Part shown: positions 41,037-49,070 of the stretch, piece after piece
Layout of the letters: each line of letters opens with the position of its first letter
Numbering within the stretch: position 1 is the first letter of the stretch
From: Sphingomonas sp. BAUL-RG-20F-R05-02
GTDB lineage: Bacteria > Pseudomonadota > Alphaproteobacteria > Sphingomonadales > Sphingomonadaceae
DNA: 64,000 nucleotides
Assembly (NCBI RefSeq): GCF_022662305.1
Contig: NZ_JAKNQH010000004.1
Location: forward strand, 186,001 to 250,000
Direction: 5' to 3'
Position numbers and translations under genes: made by a program
The notes under the pieces: generated by a model
Databases searched by the model: none
Seen by the model: the letters and a program-made list of their open reading frames with translations, nothing else
Told to the model about the DNA's origin: nothing

Positions 41037-44000
41037 ATGACAGATCCATTCTACTCGGACTCTGCAAGCGCGGCGTCTCGGCTGACAACTCCTATCGTGC
41101 CAAACGACAGCACAGACCTAACAGTCATTCCAAAGGCCATCTACGTCGGCACTGGCGGTAATATCACTCTTGTAGCCGTAGATGCGCCGGTAGATGCAGC
41201 GCCCGTGACTTTTAAGAATGTTCCGGCCGGTTCGACCTTGCAGGTGCGGCCGCGCCGAGTTCTCGCAACTGGAACGACGGCTGCTGACATTTTAGCTTTC
41301 ACCGCTGCCGTTTCTATTGCGCCGTCGCCGGCTTCTTTCGCGAAAAAGCCTTCGATTATCTCGGACAGCGGTGCAACTGCCGGGATGAGCTTCCAAGCTC
41401 TGGATGGCATCATCTTGAACGGGAGCGTCACAGCACGGCGGTGGCTGCTTGACGGCACCTTGATCGGCAACGCGACAACCGTTTCGCCCCGGTCTGCTGG
41501 CAGCTTGGTGCTTGAGAACACCGCAACCGGTTTGGACGGCAAGACGATCACCAGCACTTCTGCTGCTGTGACTGTTGCGGACTATCAAGCGCCAAACCTC
41601 CCCGTGGCTCCGATTATCAAAAGCCTCACCGCCAATCCAACCACCAAGACCATCGCAGCAAATGTTGTCTCCGGCACGCTCCTGTTCGCGATCGGCAACG
41701 TACCCGCTGGCGTCACACCGACCGTCAGTCCGAACGATGGCCGCTTTGCTATCGCGGGCGATGCGACAAGCGGCTGGAAGGTTGTGGTGGGTCTTTCGGC
41801 GCTTTCGGCTGGATCGGTGAACGTCGGCGTTAATGCAGCTGGGGCGACCGGTGTGAGCGTGCCGGTGACGATTACTTCTGCTGTTGCAGCCTTCGCTCCG
41901 GTTTCGTTGCGAACCGCGTCAGACCTCTCCGTTCGCCTCGCGTCTACCGCCGTCACACCCTTCGCGGCTGGCACGGGGGTCACAGAGGCGAAAGAGATCC
42001 TGATTGACAGCGGCACTCTTTTCCAGCCGTGGCTCGCAGGCGGTGCGGCCCTCACGGACGCCTCCGCTACGGTCCTGATGGCGATGCCTCAGGATAAGCT
42101 CACCGCTTTCCTCACCGCTGTCTTCCACCCAACGCTTGGACTCGGCTGGAACCTTGTCCGCTTGTGCATGGGCGACAGCGATTACACCTCGCGCAATCCC
42201 AATGGCGGGGACACGGGCGGCGCTCTCACGGGCAACTTTTCGGTCTACGATAACTCCGACACCAACGATAACCTCGCCTCCTTTTCGACCGCGCAGGACG
42301 ATGTTGCGGTCTTCCCGATCTTGCGACAAATCCTTGCAATCAACCCGAACGTGGACTTCTTGGTCGCGCCTTGGACGCCTCCAAAGTTCTTCAAGAACCC
42401 TGCGGTTCTGGCGGGGGGAGGCACCAACCAGTTCTACCAGAACACCCCCGCAAACAACGCCCTGTATGCTCAATACCACGTAAAATATCAGCAGGACTTG
42501 AAGGCGAAGGTTGGAAAGTACGCTCGGTGGGCGTCGCTCCAGAACGAGCCTAACATAAATCCGGGGACTTATCCGGGATGCCGGTTTAGCCCTTCCGATC
42601 TTCTGACTGTGGGCATCGCCGTGCGGAGCGGCTTTGATGCGGGCAACATCCCGACCATACTAACCTCGGGCGATGTGTCTTGGGGCGATGACGTTTCGGG
42701 GGGCATGTCTTTCACGGCTTACCCGTTCCAGCAGGGTTCCACCGCCTTCGGTGCGGCAGCTTGGCATTTTTACGGCACGCAAGCAGCCAACAACCCATCG
42801 GTGCAGACGGTCATGGCCCCCTATACCGATAAAGCCACCCTCATGATGTCCGAGGCCTGCGACGTATCAAACAACCTGCCTGCAAGCTGGTTGAAGTTCA
42901 TGGGCGATGTCGTGATGGGGTCGCGCGCCTATGGTGCCGGTGTCATTTGTTTCTGGAACCTCGCGCTTGATCCAAACGGACAGCCGGGAACCGCAGATAA
43001 CCTGATGCCTGTTGCGAACATCGCGTCAGACGGCTCATGGACATTCACCCAGCAGTTCTACGCCTTGGCGCACCTCACCTCATATACGAAGCCAGGTGCA
43101 AGGCGCTTCGCGGCCACGAGCTTCGGGGCGTTCGGGCGATCGGGGACGGATGTTCAGGTGATCGGGCATAAGAATTCAGACGGTTCCCTGAGCCTCGATC
43201 TACTCAACGCCAGCAGCACCACGCAGAATGTGACCCTGAAGGATCAGCAAGCAGGGAACAAGGTTTCCCGCATCTCACTCGCTCCACTTGAAATGCGCTC
43301 AGTAAATTGGAAGAACGATGCGGCTGTTGTGGTACCGGATGCGCAGGCATTCCAAGTAGTTCCCGCCACATCGACTAGCGTAAAAGTAAACGTGATTGCC
43401 CCCGTTGCGGCTAACGGCGGTTCTCCTATCACAGGCTACGACATCTGGGCGGGTACGGTGCAGGGTGGAGCCAAGACTAAGATCGCCAGCAACGTTCCAT
43501 CGGGATATGAAATCACGGGGCTAACCGCCGGAAACCCGATATATGTGAATACGTACCCGCGTAACGCAGCGGGACCGGCCACCACCAGCGTGGAACAAAG
43601 CGCCACACCCGTTGCCATCGCCCACGCTCTGAACTTCACCGGGGTGCAGAACGCAGATGTCTATGGGGTTCCGACTGCGTCCACCAGCAGCGCAAGCGGT
43701 ATCAGGGTCATCAAGGCTCGGCTTAACTATCAGTCCTATGCGGCGGGTTCTGGCGGTACGATGACTCTAGCCGCGCAGGGTAAGTCTTCGGGTCTGACTA
43801 AGAGTGAGACCGAGTGGCTGCTCGGCTCCTATGATACAACGGCCACACCACTCGTCTTTGGATACAACGCTGCGGGCACGTATAAAAGCGCGGCAGCCAC
43901 TGGTTTCTCGTGGACGGCTGCGCCTTACAAAGTTGCGGTCATCAACGGCTCTGCGAACGCCTTCAGCACGCCCTTTAAGGTGGGAGGCTCCACGGTCAAC

Positions 44001-44357
44001 GGCGTTAACTCGGGCGGTGCTGCGCTAAGCATCCCAGCAGGTTCAACGGGCTTTTTCGAGTCCTTGGATGACATCACTTATACGCAGATCGGTAACTTGG
44101 TAACGACGTGGGGCACCGGGGGTATCAACAACCTCGGCGCCGCCTCGCGCGCCCCCGCGATTGGCTCGCTTGACACCAATACGGCGAACAAACCTCCAGT
44201 CGGGCAGTTCTACCGGCTTACGGTCACGGACGGCACCAACACGCTCTACGACATCGACTTCACCACACAAGCACCCGGCGCGGGTCCATACCCTGCCAGT
44301 GTCGGCGGCAACTGGACGATCTACCCGACGTCCGGCAGCGGCATCTCGGTTTCGTGA
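41037..44357 (+). CDS. Large GH30-like glycoside hydrolase of the prophage
   Basis: A 1106-aa protein. Residues 1-315 are β-rich with repeated Ig-like patterns. From about 319 (ILIDSGTLFQPWLAGGAAL) a GH30-like (β/α)8 domain runs to about 670: NLVRLCMGDSDYTSRN, LVAPWTPPKFFKN, acid/base Glu504 in SLQNEPN, WHFYGTQ, nucleophile Glu606 in LMMSEACD, then the β-side domain. An FnIII-like module (about 770-860) and a further β-rich C-terminus follow. GH30 enzymes cut β-glucans, xylans or glucosides. No signal peptide is seen, so it is either a virion component or released at lysis. It follows the spanins, outside the main tail cluster. Confidence 0.78.
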   Translation: MTDPFYSDSASAASRLTTPIVPNDSTDLTVIPKAIYVGTGGNITLVAVDAPVDAAPVTFKNVPAGSTLQVRPRRVLATGTTAADILAFTAAVSIAPSPASFAKKPSIISDSGATAGMSFQALDGIILNGSVTARRWLLDGTLIGNATTVSPRSAGSLVLENTATGLDGKTITSTSAAVTVADYQAPNLPVAPIIKSLTANPTTKTIAANVVSGTLLFAIGNVPAGVTPTVSPNDGRFAIAGDATSGWKVVVGLSALSAGSVNVGVNAAGATGVSVPVTITSAVAAFAPVSLRTASDLSVRLASTAVTPFAAGTGVTEAKEILIDSGTLFQPWLAGGAALTDASATVLMAMPQDKLTAFLTAVFHPTLGLGWNLVRLCMGDSDYTSRNPNGGDTGGALTGNFSVYDNSDTNDNLASFSTAQDDVAVFPILRQILAINPNVDFLVAPWTPPKFFKNPAVLAGGGTNQFYQNTPANNALYAQYHVKYQQDLKAKVGKYARWASLQNEPNINPGTYPGCRFSPSDLLTVGIAVRSGFDAGNIPTILTSGDVSWGDDVSGGMSFTAYPFQQGSTAFGAAAWHFYGTQAANNPSVQTVMAPYTDKATLMMSEACDVSNNLPASWLKFMGDVVMGSRAYGAGVICFWNLALDPNGQPGTADNLMPVANIASDGSWTFTQQFYALAHLTSYTKPGARRFAATSFGAFGRSGTDVQVIGHKNSDGSLSLDLLNASSTTQNVTLKDQQAGNKVSRISLAPLEMRSVNWKNDAAVVVPDAQAFQVVPATSTSVKVNVIAPVAANGGSPITGYDIWAGTVQGGAKTKIASNVPSGYEITGLTAGNPIYVNTYPRNAAGPATTSVEQSATPVAIAHALNFTGVQNADVYGVPTASTSSASGIRVIKARLNYQSYAAGSGGTMTLAAQGKSSGLTKSETEWLLGSYDTTATPLVFGYNAAGTYKSAAATGFSWTAAPYKVAVINGSANAFSTPFKVGGSTVNGVNSGGAALSIPAGSTGFFESLDDITYTQIGNLVTTWGTGGINNLGAASRAPAIGSLDTNTANKPPVGQFYRLTVTDGTNTLYDIDFTTQAPGAGPYPASVGGNWTIYPTSGSGISVS

Positions 44358-44505
44358 TCCGTCCTGTCACAAAGCGGAACCTATTGACCGGGCGGTTCTA
44401 CCCTTTGCCAAAGCCTTGATATCCTCGGCGAACGAAGATGAGGGCGGGCTGGGTTAGTCACACTTAAGCGTAGAAATGGGACACCAGCTCATACCGAAAA
44501 AATTT

Positions 44506-44562
44506 CCCGTTGTGCAGTAGCGAACAAGCGGGGTAGCGCTCGCTCTGCTACGGCGCAACGGG
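44506..44562 (+). promoter_or_regulatory. Hairpin that can mask the acyltransferase ribosome site
   Basis: CCCGTTGTGC and GCGCAACGGG pair (one G·U), and inside them GTAGC pairs with GCTAC. The 3' arm contains the ACGGGG that is the only plausible Shine-Dalgarno sequence for the GTG at 44572, so the structure could repress translation. The gap 44358-44571 has no other gene. Confidence 0.45.
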
Positions 44563-44571
44563 GATGGACAA

Positions 44572-45747
44572 GTGCAACAGAAGCGGCAAGAGATACGGTC
44601 ACTAACAGGACTTAGAGGCGCTGCTGCGTGTCTCGTCGTGTTCTATCATCTTTCACAGCGCGCCATTAATTTTCCAAACGCATTCAATTACATAATCGGC
44701 AGGGGTTATCTGTCGGTCGATGTATTTTTCATCCTCAGCGGCTTCGTTATGGCTCTGTCCTATCGCAAGCTGTTCGATGGGGCTGCTTTAAGACGAGCTT
44801 ACCCCGTCTTCTTGTTGCGGAGGCTAGCTCGTACCTATCCGCTTTACGCTGCCGTGATCCTCGTCGTGTCGTCGCAGGACGTCCGCCATGCCATTCAACA
44901 TCACGTTCTGGCGCCAGATCAGGTTGCGCAGAAGGTCGCCGCGAACCTGTTGTTCCTTCAGGGCGTCGGCTACCCTGCTCGGGTGGTGGGGCCATCGTGG
45001 TCAGTTGCCGTCGAGTTCGTCGCCTACCTGTTGTTCCCTCTTTTGCTTGCCGCGACCGCCCGTAGACCTCGAGCCCTGCTCAGCGCTACGGTTGCCTATA
45101 TGTGCCTCTTGCTGGCCGCGTACCTGCCAAACGGCGTGCTGCTTCAGGGATTTTCCGGGCCGTTAGACCTGACGGTTTCTGATCAGGGACCGTTTATCGT
45201 CCGCTGCCTGCCGGTTGTCCGATGCCTGACGGAATTTACTATCGGCCTCTGTCTTTTCTCCTTTGTAGGTTCAAAGGAGTTTAGCTTCGCCAGCCCTGCC
45301 AAGTCTTTCGCCGTGTTTGCAGCTATCTTGGCTACGTTGGCTTTGCCGTATTCTGATTTTGCGTTCGTTCCTGCCGCCGCCCTGCTGATCGCGGTCCTGC
45401 TGCATGATAATCCTGTCACGAAAGCTTTCGCCTCTCGCCCGGTTTTCTTCCTCGGCGAGATTTCCTACGCCATATACCTTTGGCACTTTCAGCTGTTCCA
45501 AGTTCAAACGTCCTTGTTCGCGAAGTTATCGCGGCACATGGGCGTCAGCAGCGCTGAGGCTTGTGCGATGGTCTGTTATTGGATCGTGCTGATCGCCATT
45601 TCCTACGCCAGCTTCCGGATGATCGAGGTTCCGGGACGCAGGTACGTTCGGAAGCTAGAGCAGCGCTTTTTCCCTGCCGAGGATGCTGCCTTGCTAGCGC
45701 AGGAGCGGGCAGCAAGTGCGGCTATAGATCATACCGATCAGCCGTGA
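44572..45747 (+). CDS. Acyltransferase-3 family membrane enzyme
   Basis: A 391-aa integral membrane O-acyltransferase with about ten transmembrane helices. The family start is intact: RSLTGLRGAAACLVVFYHL (catalytic-type His), then GYLSVDVFFILSGFVMALSY with the conserved Asp and S-G-F block, and FLLRRLARTYPLY. Late motifs include LGEISYAIYLWHFQ. Phage members acetylate O-antigen or exopolysaccharide, changing the receptor and blocking superinfection. GTG is the only in-frame start at the family N-terminus. The gene is bounded by hairpins, the mark of a separately expressed cargo gene. Confidence 0.88.
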   Translation: MQQKRQEIRSLTGLRGAAACLVVFYHLSQRAINFPNAFNYIIGRGYLSVDVFFILSGFVMALSYRKLFDGAALRRAYPVFLLRRLARTYPLYAAVILVVSSQDVRHAIQHHVLAPDQVAQKVAANLLFLQGVGYPARVVGPSWSVAVEFVAYLLFPLLLAATARRPRALLSATVAYMCLLLAAYLPNGVLLQGFSGPLDLTVSDQGPFIVRCLPVVRCLTEFTIGLCLFSFVGSKEFSFASPAKSFAVFAAILATLALPYSDFAFVPAAALLIAVLLHDNPVTKAFASRPVFFLGEISYAIYLWHFQLFQVQTSLFAKLSRHMGVSSAEACAMVCYWIVLIAISYASFRMIEVPGRRYVRKLEQRFFPAEDAALLAQERAASAAIDHTDQP

Positions 45748-45776
45748 GCAGCAGGCGCTTCATCCGCGCCTCTAAG

Positions 45777-45812
45777 GCGGCGCTAGGTAAGATCGCTCTA
45801 ACCTAGCGCCGC
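45777..45812 (+). terminator. Hairpin after the acyltransferase
   Basis: GCGGCGCTAGGT and ACCTAGCGCCGC form a perfect 12-bp stem with a 12-nt loop, 29 bp after the stop. There is no U-tract of its own, but a standard terminator follows at 45865, so this may protect the 3' end. Confidence 0.5.
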
Positions 45813-45864
45813 TAGCTCCGGAGGCCGCAGGGCCGACGAAACTCTCAGACTTTGAAATTATTCA

Positions 45865-45888
45865 CCCCCGCTTCGGCGGGGCTTTTTG
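45865..45888 (+). terminator. Intrinsic terminator
   Basis: CCCCGC-TTC-GGCGGGG is followed by CTTTTTG, a textbook intrinsic terminator. It ends the acyltransferase transcript and separates it from the secreted GH5 gene, which starts 27 bp later with its own very strong ribosome site. Confidence 0.75.
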
Positions 45889-45914
45889 CGTTAACTTCAC
45901 AAAGGAGATATAAT

Positions 45915-47144
45915 ATGAGCCGCTACGTTCTAGCCGCAGTCCTAGCACTGCTCGCCATGCCAGCCCTAGCCGACACGGTCCCGCTCGTGGACGGTCCGCT
46001 AATAGTTCGCCAAGGCGACATCGTCGTCAGCAGCAAGCCGCTGGTGCAGGCAACTGCGATCGACACACTGACTTGCTTCAACAGCGTGTGCGTCAACCGC
46101 ATGACCGGGCATCAGACGATCTTGTCGGGCGGTGCGACAAAGCTAAAAGCGCTAGGCCCAATCAAAGGCGGTTACGTTTTGAACGGCTACCGCTATCAGG
46201 TCATGGATGGTGCGCCAGCGGCATCCACACCGCCAGCGCCGGTGCTGACTTCGCAGCCCGCGCCGACAGTCTCTGGTCCGCTCTACGGCATCAATGTCTC
46301 AGGCGGCGAGTTCGCCAACATGGACAACGGGCAGTCTCTGCCGACGCCAGCCGATCTCGATGCATACTATGCAGTCGGCTACCGCATGTTCCGCATTCCG
46401 CTGAAGTTCGTGCAGTTCGACAACTCCGCGCCGAAGCTGAACGCGCTGGCGAACGAGTGCATCAAGCTCGCAACGCCGTGCGTGTTCGAGAACCACTCCT
46501 ACGCGTGGCCTGCGCCGGCCCTACAAGTCGCCCAGGTGGTGAAAGCCGATAGCGTTTTGCCGAAGTCGTCGCTCATCCAGTATGGCTTGCAGAACGAACC
46601 GAACTTCAAGGATTGGGACCAATGGGCGAAGGACGCGCAGGCGATCGTCACAGGCGTCCGTGCTGCCGGCGTCACCCGCTTCCTGTGGCTCGATTATCCC
46701 GGTTCCAGCGGCGCGCAGCGCTTCGACAAAGGCGACCGCGCTCCAAAGGCTTGTGCGTCTGTCGCGTGCTCGATGGCAAAGCTGCCTAGTGGCACGATCG
46801 TTGACCCGCTGCACCGCACTGGCCTCGACATCCACCGCTATTTCGACAGCAACGGTTCGGGCACGAGCATGAACTGCGACAAGTGGGTGATACTGGCTTC
46901 TGCCGCTCGCGCTGCCGTGCCGTTTGGCATGCCGGTGTTGTACGGCGAGTACGCATTTGGAAATGACGGCGCGGTCAAGGACACCTGTGCGGCGCTGGCA
47001 CCGTCAATCATGCAGGAGATTAAGGACTCGCCTAACCTCTACGGCGTCACGCTGTGGGGCGGCGGGTCGCGTTGGGGCAACTATATGTTTCGGGCGTTAC
47101 CGAAAGCTACGTCGCCGTATATCAAGATGACGACCGGGCAGTGA
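45915..47144 (+). CDS. Secreted GH5-like glycoside hydrolase
   Basis: A 409-aa protein from ATG 45915 with AAAGGAG eight bases upstream. A Sec signal peptide is clear (SRYVLAAVLALLAMPALA). An N-terminal module (about 20-110) and a Pro-rich linker (PAASTPPAPVLTSQPAPTVS) precede a GH5-like domain starting LYGINVSGGEF, with FRIPLKFVQF, acid/base Glu228 in YGLQNEPNF, and nucleophile Glu345 in VLYGEYAFG. Its domain opens with the same Y-G-x-N-V-x-G-G-E-F motif as the tail GH5 protein, so the two are related. It would act outside the lysogen. In-frame codons upstream run through a terminator and are not used. Confidence 0.85.
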   Translation: MSRYVLAAVLALLAMPALADTVPLVDGPLIVRQGDIVVSSKPLVQATAIDTLTCFNSVCVNRMTGHQTILSGGATKLKALGPIKGGYVLNGYRYQVMDGAPAASTPPAPVLTSQPAPTVSGPLYGINVSGGEFANMDNGQSLPTPADLDAYYAVGYRMFRIPLKFVQFDNSAPKLNALANECIKLATPCVFENHSYAWPAPALQVAQVVKADSVLPKSSLIQYGLQNEPNFKDWDQWAKDAQAIVTGVRAAGVTRFLWLDYPGSSGAQRFDKGDRAPKACASVACSMAKLPSGTIVDPLHRTGLDIHRYFDSNGSGTSMNCDKWVILASAARAAVPFGMPVLYGEYAFGNDGAVKDTCAALAPSIMQEIKDSPNLYGVTLWGGGSRWGNYMFRALPKATSPYIKMTTGQ

Positions 47145-47151
47145 TGCATAG

Positions 47152-47176
47152 CGGGCGGGGCATACTGCCTCGCCCG
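47152..47176 (+). terminator. Hairpin after the secreted GH5 gene
   Basis: CGGGCGGGGCA and TGCCTCGCCCG form an 11-bp stem (one G·U pair) with a 3-nt loop, 7 bp after the GH5 stop. The following bases are not U-rich, so its efficiency is uncertain. Confidence 0.5.
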
Positions 47177-47217
47177 AATCGCTTGCACAGCGTTCCGCTT
47201 TCGTTCCACATCGCAAG

Positions 47218-47511
47218 ATGCCCAGCCGCTACGAGAACACCAACGTCAACATTGCGCTTCAGGTGCTACGGGCGATCGTGCCATCGTCGCTGGTGATCGG
47301 GGATACGACGCCGCTACGTCTCGCTCTACGGACTATCCTGCCCCATGCTGCCGATAGCCCGGCACTAGTTAAGTTCTGGACCTACGCCACGAACACACAC
47401 AAGCCGGTCCATGAGACGTGCATCGAGCCATATTTGGCGGTGGTGGCTCATCTGAAGCGAGCGGGTTTCGAGATCGACGCGGCGAACGATCTCCATTCAG
47501 GGAGGCAATAG
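47218..47511 (+). CDS. Hypothetical prophage protein (97 aa)
   Basis: Start at ATG 47218 with GCAAG upstream. It is a helical protein (NVNIALQVLRAIVPSSLVIG, LRLALRTILPH, EPYLAVVAHLKRAGFEIDAAND) with no family recognised. Its stop lies one base from the stop of the opposing HTH gene, so the two converge. Coding status is likely but not certain. Confidence 0.5.
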   Translation: MPSRYENTNVNIALQVLRAIVPSSLVIGDTTPLRLALRTILPHAADSPALVKFWTYATNTHKPVHETCIEPYLAVVAHLKRAGFEIDAANDLHSGRQ

Positions 47512-47512
47512 G

Positions 47513-47764
47513 CTACTCCGGTTGCCACGGATCACGCGCGCCGAGTAGCCGCTCATCCACCTTGAGAACTTTCGCAAGTTTGAGCCGCGCATCTTCATCA
47601 AGCCGCCTCGGCGTGCCGCGCCGGATGAACTGCTGTAGATAGGCGTCGTTTCTGCCGATCATTCGCGACAAGGCGCCGAGGCTTTCGCCACGTTGATTGA
47701 TTAGATCGGCCAGTGTTGCGCGCACGTTGTCAGGCTCGGCAGAAGTCGCTTCCTTGTTTTGCAC
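47513..47764 (-). CDS. Small HTH protein resembling the N-terminus of an S24 regulator
   Basis: An 83-aa protein with GTG start at 47764. The segment LADLINQRGESLGALSRMIGRNDAYLQQFIRRGTPRRLDEDARLKLAKVLKVDERLLG is the DNA-binding half of sphingomonad S24-type regulators, which are usually over 200 aa. Here the peptidase half is absent, so it is either a truncated relic or a stand-alone repressor like small Cro proteins. It has operator-like repeats at its own start, which favours a working regulator. Confidence 0.68.
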   Translation of the reverse strand: MQNKEATSAEPDNVRATLADLINQRGESLGALSRMIGRNDAYLQQFIRRGTPRRLDEDARLKLAKVLKVDERLLGARDPWQPE

Positions 47765-47816
47765 GCGTTTCTCAAGTGATTGTAACTAAACGCGAAAAAA
47801 TCACGTTGTTTTGCAC
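47754..47816 (-). promoter_or_regulatory. Operator-like repeats before the small HTH gene
   Basis: TTGTTTTGCAC occurs twice in the same orientation (47754-47764, over the start codon, and 47806-47816). Between them lies an inverted repeat CGCGTTT (47764-47770) and AAACGCG (47788-47794). The stretch is AT-rich compared with its surroundings. It probably holds the promoter and autoregulatory sites of the HTH gene. The rest of 47817-47929 shows nothing more. Confidence 0.5.
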
Positions 47817-47929
47817 CGTAAAGTGCAGTTCTCTGCGGATTGCCGATGCTTGGAAGGCTGCTGCAACGTGTGCCTACATACGAGAACGCATGTGGCGAAG
47901 CCCTACCCGTCTTAACGTTTCGACGTCAG

Positions 47930-48715
47930 TCATAGCGATTGGAACTCTTCGACTCGTACGAAGTGTTCTGCGCTAAATGTCTCTTGTACTGTCTGGCAGA
48001 AAGACGGATGCATCGGAACGTAGCTTTCTCCAAGATGCTTAATTGCTTCTGCCGTACAGTCTGCTGTCACACTGTCGAGATGATCAAGTAGATTTTGAGA
48101 AAGAGTTATAAGATCATCAAGGGGCAATCGTTTTCCAAATGCCCATAAATTCAGATTACCCCATGGGAAATACACTTCATCCGTTAGAACCTCTTTCGTG
48201 TTTATCGAGAAAGGATGATGTGTACCGCTAATCGAGATTATCGATAGCTTTCTACCTTTCAGGATTATGCCATCTCCTTGCTTAAAAGCATCAGTCTCGT
48301 CAAACCACGTCCAGCCGATAACTCCATAAATCGGAAATTCCTTTTTACGACTAATCAGCTTATCTATCGTGCCCTTCGGATGATCCATCGCGTTTCGCAT
48401 CTGTCGCGCGATTTCAATAGAAGCTAGCTGTGCCTCTGTGGGTTTGAACGATAAGTATTCACGCTGAAACCAAAGAATTTGTCTAAGTGCATCGACGCGA
48501 TCAATGATCGACCAAGCAGAACTAAAAACTACCAGTTTCTCATCAAAGCTTAATTCCAAATCACCTTCGCGACGCATTGCTCGCTCAACGGTAACTCCAA
48601 TAGCTTCGTAATTACATTTGGTGAGGTAGGCTGCGATGGCGAGCCCTTCAATTGCCATTCTCTGACTTGGTTCTAGGTTGACTGGCAATTGCTTTGAAAA
48701 CGGAACGTCATTCAT
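47930..48715 (-). CDS. AT-rich cargo protein with HEPN-like motif (261 aa)
   Basis: The gene is visibly AT-richer than all neighbours and uses different codons, a sign of recent transfer. Residues about 60-115 are helical and contain SSAWSIIDRVDALRQILWF followed by EIARQMRNAMDHPKG; the R-N-x3-H (Arg107, His112) matches the R-x4-6-H active-site motif of HEPN ribonuclease domains common in abortive-infection and toxin systems. The C-terminal half is β-rich and unrecognised. It sits by attR, upstream of an HTH gene on the same strand. Function is inferred; the family is not confirmed. Confidence 0.65.
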   Translation of the reverse strand: MNDVPFSKQLPVNLEPSQRMAIEGLAIAAYLTKCNYEAIGVTVERAMRREGDLELSFDEKLVVFSSAWSIIDRVDALRQILWFQREYLSFKPTEAQLASIEIARQMRNAMDHPKGTIDKLISRKKEFPIYGVIGWTWFDETDAFKQGDGIILKGRKLSIISISGTHHPFSINTKEVLTDEVYFPWGNLNLWAFGKRLPLDDLITLSQNLLDHLDSVTADCTAEAIKHLGESYVPMHPSFCQTVQETFSAEHFVRVEEFQSL

Positions 48716-48859
48716 AGAGGATCGCTTCGTCTCATTAGTGCGGTGCGGGCCGTTAACACGATGGAAGCTGACGGCGCTAATGTTTTACCGACGCCCCTTG
48801 CCTAGCAGCCAACGTGTCGAGCCGCATTAGTCGGCTTCGCATTGTAAACGTGACGACGC

Positions 48860-49021
48860 TTAATTGTCCGTCAGGTAGGGCAGGGCAGCCTCGACAGCTA
48901 CCATAGCCTCCGTGAGATAGCTCTGCCACATCGGCTTGCCCTCGAAGCTTGAATTTTCGGGGTTACCTGCGAGGCGGCAAAGGGCACGGGCAGCAGCTTC
49001 AATTGCTTTATCGATCTGCAT
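48860..49021 (-). CDS. Small hypothetical prophage protein (53 aa)
   Basis: The last phage gene before attR. It starts at ATG 49021 with AGAGG five bases upstream. The helical sequence has DKAIEAAARALCRLAGN at the front and MWQSYLTEAMVAVEAALPYL at the back, a pattern often seen in small phage proteins of alphaproteobacteria. The gap 48716-48859 before it shows nothing recognisable. Confidence 0.6.
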   Translation of the reverse strand: MQIDKAIEAAARALCRLAGNPENSSFEGKPMWQSYLTEAMVAVEAALPYLTDN

Positions 49022-49058
49022 CTTCGCCTCTTAACGAGCGCTAGGCCGACTCGGTATA

Positions 49059-49068
49059 CGGGGTAACG
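49059..49068 (+). other. Phage left arm of the reconstructed attP dyad
   Basis: CGGGGTAACG is the exact reverse complement of 5531-5540. In the excised circle it lies two bases before the core repeat, so the two arms are placed symmetrically for a dimer of the serine recombinase on each half. Confidence 0.6.
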
Positions 49069-49070
49069 TG

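Noticed and set aside
45852..45914. Longer N-terminus for the secreted GH5 protein
   Set aside because: The extra codons run through an intrinsic terminator and would bury the signal peptide. The strong AAAGGAG precedes ATG 45915.
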